A stretch of DNA of 63,266 nt from positions 1 to 63,266 of the forward strand of contig NZ_MUXX01000013.1 of the NCBI RefSeq assembly GCF_002015045.1. Reading direction: 5' to 3'. This document shows, piece after piece, positions 57,801 to 63,266 of the stretch. Below the pieces are notes generated by a model that saw only the letters and a program-made list of their open reading frames with translations, was not told where the DNA came from and ran no database searches. Origin of the DNA: Haemophilus paraphrohaemolyticus. Its GTDB lineage: Bacteria; Pseudomonadota; Gammaproteobacteria; Enterobacterales; Pasteurellaceae. Position 1 is the first letter of the stretch. Every line of letters begins with the position of its first letter. Position numbers and translations under genes: made by a program.

Positions 57801-60071
57801 ATGACAACAGCACACATCTTAGGCTTTCCTCGTGTAGGGGCAAAACGTGAATTAAAATTTGCACAAGAACGTTATTGGCGTAAAGAATTAGCAGAGCAAG
57901 ATTTATTAGATTTAGCGAAAGCATTGCGTGAAAAAAACTGGAAACATCAAGCAGCGGCGAATGCGGATTTTGTTGCAGTGGGCGATTTCACGTTCTACGA
58001 TCATATTTTAGATTTACAAGTGGCAACTGGGGCAATTCCTGCTCGTTTTGGTTTTGATAGCCAAAATTTAACCCTTGATCAATATTTCCAGCTTGCACGT
58101 GGTAACAAAGATCAATTTGCGATTGAAATGACCAAATGGTTTGATACGAACTATCACTATCTTGTGCCTGAGTTCCAAAAATCGACCGCTTTCAAAGCAA
58201 ATCCAGCTCATTACGTGAATCAAATTCGTGAAGCGAAAGCGTTAGGCTTAAACTTCAAACCAGTGATTGTTGGTCCATTAACATTCTTATGGTTAGGTAA
58301 AGAAAAAGGCGAAGCGTTTAACCGTTTCGATTTATTAAATCAATTAGTGCCTGTTTATGTTGAAATCTTAAACGCATTAGTGGCTGAAGGTGCGGAGTGG
58401 ATTCAAATTGATGAACCTGCATTAGCATTAGATTTACCTGCAGAATGGGTTGAAGCCTATAAATCTGTTTACGCTGAATTAAGCAAAGTGAACGCAAAAT
58501 TATTATTAGCCACTTATTTTGGTTCAGTTGCACAACACGCTGAGTTATTAAAAGCCTTACCTGTTGCGGGCTTGCATTTAGATTTAGTGCGTGCACCAGA
58601 ACAACTTGCAGCATTTGAAGATTACAGCAAAGTGCTTTCAGCAGGCGTGATTGAAGGCCGTAATATCTGGCGTGCAAACTTAAACAAAGTGTTAGATGTA
58701 TTAGAGCCACTAAAAGCAAAATTAGGCGAGCGTTTATGGATTGCACCAAGCTGTTCATTATTGCATACCCCATTTGATTTAGAAGTGGAAGTACAATTAA
58801 AAGAGAAAAATCCTGCACTTTATAGCTGGTTATCTTTCACGCTACAAAAAGTAGAAGAATTAAATGTATTAAAACAAGCCTTAAATCATGGCAGAGCTTC
58901 TGTGCAAGCAGCATTAGATGCAAGCCAAGCGGCAGCAGATGCACGTGCAACCTCAAAAGAAATTCATCGCCCTGAAGTGGCTGAGCGTTTAGCAAACTTG
59001 CCAAAAGGTGCGGATCAACGTAAATCGCCATTTGCAGAACGTATTGTTAAGCAAAATGCGTGGTTAAATTTACCGCTTCTGCCAACCACAAATATCGGTT
59101 CATTCCCGCAAACGACTGAAATTCGTCACGCCCGTGCAAGTTTCAAAAAAGGTGAGTTATCTCTTGCAGATTACGAAGCAGCGATGAAAAAAGAGATCGA
59201 ATATGTGGTGCGTCGCCAAGAAGAATTAGATTTAGATGTGTTAGTTCACGGTGAAGCGGAACGTAACGACATGGTGGAATACTTTGGGGAATTATTAGAC
59301 GGTTTCGCATTCACTAAATTTGGTTGGGTACAAAGCTACGGTTCACGTTGTGTAAAACCACCAGTAATTTACGGTGATGTCACTCGCCCAGAGCCAATGA
59401 CAGTACGTTGGTCTCAATATGCACAAAGCTTAACAAACCGCGTGATGAAAGGGATGTTAACAGGCCCTGTGACTATTTTACAATGGTCATTCGTGCGTAA
59501 CGATATTCCACGTTCAACCGTATGTAAACAAATCGGCGTAGCGTTATCTGATGAAGTGTTAGATTTAGAAGCAGCGGGCATTAAAGTCATTCAAATCGAT
59601 GAGCCAGCAATTCGTGAAGGTTTACCACTTAAACGTGCAGATTGGGATGCGTATTTACAATGGGCAGGCGAAGCATTCCGTTTAAGCTCAATGGGCGTGC
59701 AAGATGATACGCAAATTCACACTCATATGTGTTACTCTGAATTTAACGACATCTTACCAGCGATTGCGGCATTAGATGCAGACGTAATTACCATCGAAAC
59801 CTCACGTTCAGATATGGAATTATTAGATGCCTTTGTGAAATTCAACTACCCGAATGACATCGGTCCAGGTGTGTATGATATCCACAGTCCACGTGTACCA
59901 ACCGCAGGTGAAATTGAACACTTATTACGCAAAGCGTTAAAAGTAATTCCAAAAGAACGTTTATGGGTAAACCCAGACTGTGGTTTAAAAACACGTGGTT
60001 GGACAGAAACCATCGACCAATTAAAAGTGATGGTGGATGTAACGAAAAAATTACGTACTGAGTTAGCGTAA
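57801..60071 (+). CDS. metE: Cobalamin-independent methionine synthase
   Basis: MetE transfers a methyl group from 5-methyltetrahydropteroyl-triglutamate to homocysteine without B12. It has 756 residues in two TIM-barrel halves. The C-terminal half holds the zinc site: HTHMCYSEF (H and C), a glutamate before it, and [11 protein letters not shown] (last cysteine). N-terminal [16 protein letters not shown] and [12 protein letters not shown] are family signatures. RBS TAGGAGTACATT. MetJ boxes lie upstream. The nearby TonB/B12-like receptor suggests the cell may also own a B12-dependent route. Confidence 0.97.
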   Translation: MTTAHILGFPRVGAKRELKFAQERYWRKELAEQDLLDLAKALREKNWKHQAAANADFVAVGDFTFYDHILDLQVATGAIPARFGFDSQNLTLDQYFQLARGNKDQFAIEMTKWFDTNYHYLVPEFQKSTAFKANPAHYVNQIREAKALGLNFKPVIVGPLTFLWLGKEKGEAFNRFDLLNQLVPVYVEILNALVAEGAEWIQIDEPALALDLPAEWVEAYKSVYAELSKVNAKLLLATYFGSVAQHAELLKALPVAGLHLDLVRAPEQLAAFEDYSKVLSAGVIEGRNIWRANLNKVLDVLEPLKAKLGERLWIAPSCSLLHTPFDLEVEVQLKEKNPALYSWLSFTLQKVEELNVLKQALNHGRASVQAALDASQAAADARATSKEIHRPEVAERLANLPKGADQRKSPFAERIVKQNAWLNLPLLPTTNIGSFPQTTEIRHARASFKKGELSLADYEAAMKKEIEYVVRRQEELDLDVLVHGEAERNDMVEYFGELLDGFAFTKFGWVQSYGSRCVKPPVIYGDVTRPEPMTVRWSQYAQSLTNRVMKGMLTGPVTILQWSFVRNDIPRSTVCKQIGVALSDEVLDLEAAGIKVIQIDEPAIREGLPLKRADWDAYLQWAGEAFRLSSMGVQDDTQIHTHMCYSEFNDILPAIAALDADVITIETSRSDMELLDAFVKFNYPNDIGPGVYDIHSPRVPTAGEIEHLLRKALKVIPKERLWVNPDCGLKTRGWTETIDQLKVMVDVTKKLRTELA

Positions 60072-60107
60072 GCGGTGAGATTCTAATAATAATTTACAAG
60101 GAGACAA

Positions 60108-60130
60108 ATGCCCGTATTTGAGAGAGGCAC
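60108..60130 (+). pseudogene. Gene start interrupted by the mini-IS
   Basis: AAGGAG (60098-60103) and ATG at 60108 begin MPVFERG, after which the IS end (60131) interrupts the frame and a stop follows in the element. A short gene, perhaps co-transcribed with metE, was broken here. The sequence after the element (LEAEYRRFLR then stop, 60329-60360) could be its other part. Confidence 0.45.
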
Positions 60131-60325
60131 TGATCTGACCCCAAAAAGTTAGACTTATTTAGTTCAAGGACCGAGTTCTGTCATTCACAGGGCTCGGTCC
60201 TTTTAGTTTTCCCTGAATGTGCTCCTGGTTGTAATAATGAAGCTTGAAAAGAAAATTGTATTTGGCCATAAAAAATCTGCACCTTAGCCAGTTGGTTGTT
60301 TTGTCCAACTTTTAGGAGCAGATCA
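60131..60325 (-). mobile_element. Internally deleted IS3-family element
   Basis: Terminal inverted repeats: left TGATCTGACCCCAAAAAGTT, right (complement) TGATCTGCTCCTAAAAGTTG. The element is only 195 bp. Inside, the first ten codons of an IS150-type orfA (MAKYNFLFKL) are joined in frame to the last 26 codons of orfB (HYYNQEHIQGKLKG...). The rest of the transposase has been lost. No clear target duplication is visible. Confidence 0.82.
60159..60269 (-). pseudogene. OrfA-start/OrfB-end fusion of an IS3-family transposase
   Basis: 36 codons: MAKYNFLFKL, typical of the OrfA N-terminus, runs straight into HYYNQEHIQGKLKGPSP, typical of the integrase C-terminus (HYYN-x-R-I-x-x-K-L-K-G-x-S-P), then a stop. 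No DDE residues remain. It can only be mobilised in trans. Confidence 0.8.
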
Positions 60326-60510
60326 TTCTGGAAGCAGAATATCGTCGTTTTCTTCGTTGAGGTTCAGATTCGTCCATTGAGGAGTTATTTACTAATTAAA
60401 AAACACACGCCAATTTAAATCCGTATTAAAGTGCATTTTTCTCACCCGAATTCTACCGAAAAGACTAAATTTTGAACGCAGTTTGTGATTCAAACTAACT
60501 TCATAATAAA

Positions 60511-60546
60511 GAATAAATAACATGAATAAATAACATGAATAAATAG
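60511..60546. repeat. 13-bp tandem repeat
   Basis: GAATAAATAACAT occurs twice and a third time partly (GAATAAATA), directly in tandem, 13 bp before the GGTTAT array. Confidence 0.8.
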
Positions 60547-60558
60547 AAAAAATATGCA

Positions 60559-60606
60559 GGTTATGGTTATGGTTATGGTTATGGTTATGGTTATGGTTAT
60601 GGTTAT
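60559..60606. repeat. Hexanucleotide array (GGTTAT)8
   Basis: Eight perfect copies of GGTTAT. As the unit is a multiple of three, changes in copy number would not shift a frame; in one frame it encodes Gly-Tyr repeats ending YYS and a stop, in another Val-Met repeats. It lies about 370 bp upstream of the adhesin gene. Slippage there might alter spacing in the regulatory region. Confidence 0.95.
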
Positions 60607-60795
60607 TATTCTTAAAAAATTTCTTTCTATTTCAAATAACAAAGTGGTACAATCTCTTCCCGAATTCTGTTTATCTATTTCTAGTTCAGTAAACAAATGA
60701 ATTGATATCTCTAAAAGTTAATTTCACTATTTATAATAAATCGGGCCATAAAATGAACTTTATACGTTGCATAACATGGAATGTTATCGGCTTTT

Positions 60796-60990
60796 TTAAT
60801 ATAACCAAGCTATTATTGAGTCAACTAGTCTTTTATCACTTCCTGCTTTCCAGGCGGAAACACTCTTCTCATTAAACACTTTAATTTGTCCCCCCCAGTC
60901 GTTCAATCTCCTCAAGTTTTCCTCTGAGTATTGAACTGGGTCATCTAAATTTTTCAAAATAGGATTAAAAATATGAATCATATCTATAAA
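60796..60990 (-). pseudogene. Possible 3' remnant of an unknown gene
   Basis: On the minus strand a frame reads HIFNPILKNLDDPVQYSEEN, LRRLNDWGGQIKVFNEKS and SAWKAGSDKRLVDSIIAWLY before the stop. The composition is that of a real soluble protein. The frame continues into the antisense of the adhesin start (ATG at 61014), which cannot be original, so the 5' part was probably lost when the adhesin gene arrived. Family not recognised. Confidence 0.4.
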
Positions 60991-63266
60991 GTTATTTGGA
61001 ATACAGTCACACAAACATGGGTTGCCGTTTCCGAACTTAGCCGAGCAAAAGGCAAAACAAAATCAAGTAAAACATTAAGTGCGGTAGTTTTAGCGGCAGT
61101 TTCTGCTGGGGCTATTGTTGGGGATGCTGAAGCTGCAACGAACTTTGTACAGAATCAGACTGGCATTGCAATCACGAGAACAGGAGGTGATGCTCCAGCA
61201 ACAGCTTCAAACCGCTGGGCAATCGCTGTCGGTGATTCAGCTAAAGCAACTAATGAATACTCTATTGCAGTAGGCGGCCACACAAATGCAGCAGGTGAAA
61301 GTGCAATAGCTATTGGTAAACAAACTGAGGCTCATGAAACGGGAGCAACAGCAGTTGGACGAGTAACTTTAGCGAACAAACAGTATTCAAGTGCCTATGG
61401 TGCCCAAGCAAAAGCAACTGGAGAGCAATCAACAGCATTAGGTTATGTAGCCAACGCAGCCGCCTCAAATAGCCTAGCAGCCGGCGCCTTAGCTCAAGCT
61501 CAAGGTAAGAGCTCTGTAGCCTTAGGTAGAGACGCCCAGGCTTGGGGAATCGGGGCTAGCGCCGTGGGTGAAGGCTCAAGAGCAAATAACTGGAATGCTT
61601 TTGCGGGAGGTAATGGCGCGCAAGCAACGGGCTCTTGGGCAACTGCCGTGGGCCCCTCAACGCTTGCATCTGGCGAGGCATCAGCAGCCTATGGTGATGG
61701 CTCCGAAGCAACAGGTAAAAAATCTATTGCGATAGGTTCCCACGCCTCTGCCTCGGCAGAAAATGCGATTGCTATTGGTAATGGCACAAAAGCAACAGAT
61801 AAGTCTGAAAATAGTTTAGTTATTGGTCAAGGGGCGGTAGTAACTGCAAAAGATGCTACAGTTGTTGGTCCTGTTGCTCAAGCAAATGGAGAAAACGCGA
61901 CAGCGGTGGGGCGTGGTGCGGCAGCGAATGGCACGGAATCAACCGCTTTAGGTCGTGGTTCAGTAGCAACTGGTAACCAATCTATTGCATTAGGTAAAGG
62001 TGCTAACGCTAAAGTAGACAGCGGTGTGGCACTAGGTGATGATTCTGTTGCTGATCGTACTGCGCGCAGTCAAAATGGAATTGTTATTAATACTAGCGCT
62101 CCTAGCAAAAGCACAGGATTTAATACTGAAAACAGTGTTTATGCACCAGTACGTTTAGTGGGTGACCCTGAAGCATTAAATCTAATTAAAAATACTATAA
62201 AAGGTAACAAAGGTGCGGTTTCCGTGGGGGATTCTGGCAATACTCGCCAAATCATTAATGTTGCTGCGGGTAGTGCCGATTCTGATGCTGTCAACGTGGC
62301 GCAGTTAAAGGCTGTTGTGGGGACAATCAAACATTATAACGTAACCTCTAAAGATGGGGATATTACCGTTAATCCCGATACCACCGATCCAAATAAGACT
62401 GTTTGGGATTTAAAAATAAATCCTAAATATAAAATCAAATATTTCTCAGTCAAGTCAGAGGGTGGCGCCAACGAAAATAATGATGGTGCCACAGCAACAG
62501 ATGCAATTGCGATTGGTAAAAATGCTTCTTCTACCGGCTCTAGTGCCGTAAGTTTAGGTTTAGGAGCTAAGGCTTTAGGAAACAATAACACCGCCATTGG
62601 AGCAGGAGCACAAGCAAAAGATGTTAGAACAACAGCTATTGGTTACAATGCTAAAGCTGAAGCTGCAAGTGCGGTTGGTATTGGATACGAAGCCAATGCG
62701 ACCCAATCACGTTCTGTGGCAATAGGTCAAGATGCAACCGCATCAGCAAATAACGCTATCGCACTTGGCTCAAGTGGACAACAATTAGGTAACGACAGAC
62801 CAAATAAAACTACTGCGAGTGCTGAACACGCTGTTGCCATTGGCTCAGGTGCCGTAGCAAACATCACCAATGGTATTGCTTTAGGCTCACAATCAAAAAC
62901 AACTGCAGCTTCAGGTCAAACTGGCTTTGATGCTTCTCAAGCTGTAGATGGTGCTCGCGTTAATAAATATGAAGACCTAACGAATAACAAGAAAAATGTC
63001 CGCACTTCTACTTTAGCGGGTCTTTCTATTGGTGATACTGGCAAAACCCGTCAAATCAACCACCTCGCAGCAGGTACAGCAGATGATGACGCGGTAAACG
63101 TAGCGCAATTAAAATCCGTTAACCTTGCATTTAAAGGTAATAGTGGATCAGGCGATGTACGTTTACATGATCAACGTTTATCTGTTGTTGGCGCTGCAAA
63201 TAGCTTTATTACAACCAAAGCAAGTGATAAAAAATTAGAAATTAGTACTAAAACAGGCGAGATTAC
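60973..63266 (+). CDS. YadA-like trimeric autotransporter adhesin (partial)
   Basis: The first 764 codons of a trimeric autotransporter; the gene continues past the window. An extended signal peptide region begins MNHIYKVIWNTVTQTWVAVSEL, followed by KTLSAVVLAAVSAGAIVGDAEA. From about residue 70 come many YadA head repeats (S-x-A-x-G-x-x-A-x-A, e.g. ENAIAIGNGTKA). Neck motifs DAVNVAQLK occur at residues 438-446 and again at 706-714, dividing two head blocks. The C-terminal membrane anchor is not reached. Such proteins bind matrix proteins or host cells. Two Hin-type uptake cores are present (61077, 62667). Confidence 0.92.
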   Translation, partial: MNHIYKVIWNTVTQTWVAVSELSRAKGKTKSSKTLSAVVLAAVSAGAIVGDAEAATNFVQNQTGIAITRTGGDAPATASNRWAIAVGDSAKATNEYSIAVGGHTNAAGESAIAIGKQTEAHETGATAVGRVTLANKQYSSAYGAQAKATGEQSTALGYVANAAASNSLAAGALAQAQGKSSVALGRDAQAWGIGASAVGEGSRANNWNAFAGGNGAQATGSWATAVGPSTLASGEASAAYGDGSEATGKKSIAIGSHASASAENAIAIGNGTKATDKSENSLVIGQGAVVTAKDATVVGPVAQANGENATAVGRGAAANGTESTALGRGSVATGNQSIALGKGANAKVDSGVALGDDSVADRTARSQNGIVINTSAPSKSTGFNTENSVYAPVRLVGDPEALNLIKNTIKGNKGAVSVGDSGNTRQIINVAAGSADSDAVNVAQLKAVVGTIKHYNVTSKDGDITVNPDTTDPNKTVWDLKINPKYKIKYFSVKSEGGANENNDGATATDAIAIGKNASSTGSSAVSLGLGAKALGNNNTAIGAGAQAKDVRTTAIGYNAKAEAASAVGIGYEANATQSRSVAIGQDATASANNAIALGSSGQQLGNDRPNKTTASAEHAVAIGSGAVANITNGIALGSQSKTTAASGQTGFDASQAVDGARVNKYEDLTNNKKNVRTSTLAGLSIGDTGKTRQINHLAAGTADDDAVNVAQLKSVNLAFKGNSGSGDVRLHDQRLSVVGAANSFITTKASDKKLEISTKTGEI

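Larger units (their letters stand above)
60326..60972. other. AT-rich intergenic region before the adhesin
   Basis: Besides the two tandem arrays and the headless ORF described separately, I see no supportable gene. Stretches of degraded coding-like sequence are likely, as the region carries an IS remnant at its left end. No convincing promoter for the adhesin could be fixed by eye. Confidence 0.5.

Noticed and set aside
58318..58818. 166-codon minus-strand frame inside metE
   Set aside because: Shadow of a highly conserved gene; leucine-rich composition and no start context.
60490..60696. Minus-strand frame with (Ile-Thr) repeats across the GGTTAT array
   Set aside because: It is a translation of the simple repeat; no ribosome-binding site or conserved flank. 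The plus-strand Val-Met and Gly-Tyr readings are equally unconvincing.

Overview
The window is chromosomal DNA of a Pasteurellaceae bacterium, most likely from the Actinobacillus/Mannheimia/Glaesserella side of the family. The evidence is moderate-to-low GC housekeeping genes with Haemophilus/Actinobacillus-like products, and nine exact copies (found by eye) of the Apl-type DNA-uptake core ACAAGCGGT on one strand or the other, several of them built into terminator hairpins. About 50 genes are densely packed and most are ordinary core genes.

Layout: 1-9.2 kb holds talB (with a class II CRP promoter), a relic of a Wadjet jetD gene, a MOSC protein, ppa, yggS, kdsC, murB, an MHS-type transporter, a biotin ligase without DNA-binding domain, and miaA. 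9.2-10.2 kb is a scar with a 5'-truncated yagU and a long inverted repeat. 10.2-22.8 kb holds purL (PurR box), rdgC, the trpE-trpG-trpD operon (TrpR operator in the promoter, a palindromic element between trpG and trpD), a DUF3108-like protein, cysB, rsgA, rnhB, hinT and ycfL. 22.8-24.3 kb is a small metal island: a CDF transporter without cytoplasmic domain and a MerR regulator behind a textbook 19-bp-spacer promoter. 24.3-33.4 kb holds two periplasmic phosphatases (cpdB, aphA) and a two-partner secretion pair (tpsB-tpsA). 33.4-41.5 kb is core: rpoD, psiE, trpS, menD-menH, aspS.

From about 41.9 to 51.7 kb the uptake sequences switch. Nine exact Haemophilus-type cores (AAGTGCGGT) lie in under 10 kb and no exact Apl-type core is present, while the reverse holds for the flanking 41 kb. 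This block carries a TonB receptor plus binding protein, glyQ, seven genes placed between glyQ and glyS (nitrobindin-like haem-binding protein, glutaredoxin-like protein, lipoprotein, FmdE-like protein, glucose-1-phosphatase-like protein, DUF559 nuclease, OsmC-like protein) and glyS. It looks like an allele or gene block imported by natural transformation from a Hin-type relative. The left edge coincides with a decapitated Lrp/AsnC gene.

52.4-60.1 kb returns to core genes: a small Pasteurellaceae protein, xerC, an SLC13/RCK transporter, catalase (possible OxyR site) and metE (two MetJ boxes). 60.1-63.3 kb has a 195-bp internally deleted IS3-family element, two short tandem arrays, a headless ORF and the first 764 codons of a YadA-like trimeric autotransporter adhesin that runs off the window end.

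No rRNA or tRNA genes and no CRISPR array were seen. The strongest candidates for something new are the redox/haem cluster between glyQ and glyS and the uptake-sequence mosaic that delivered it.
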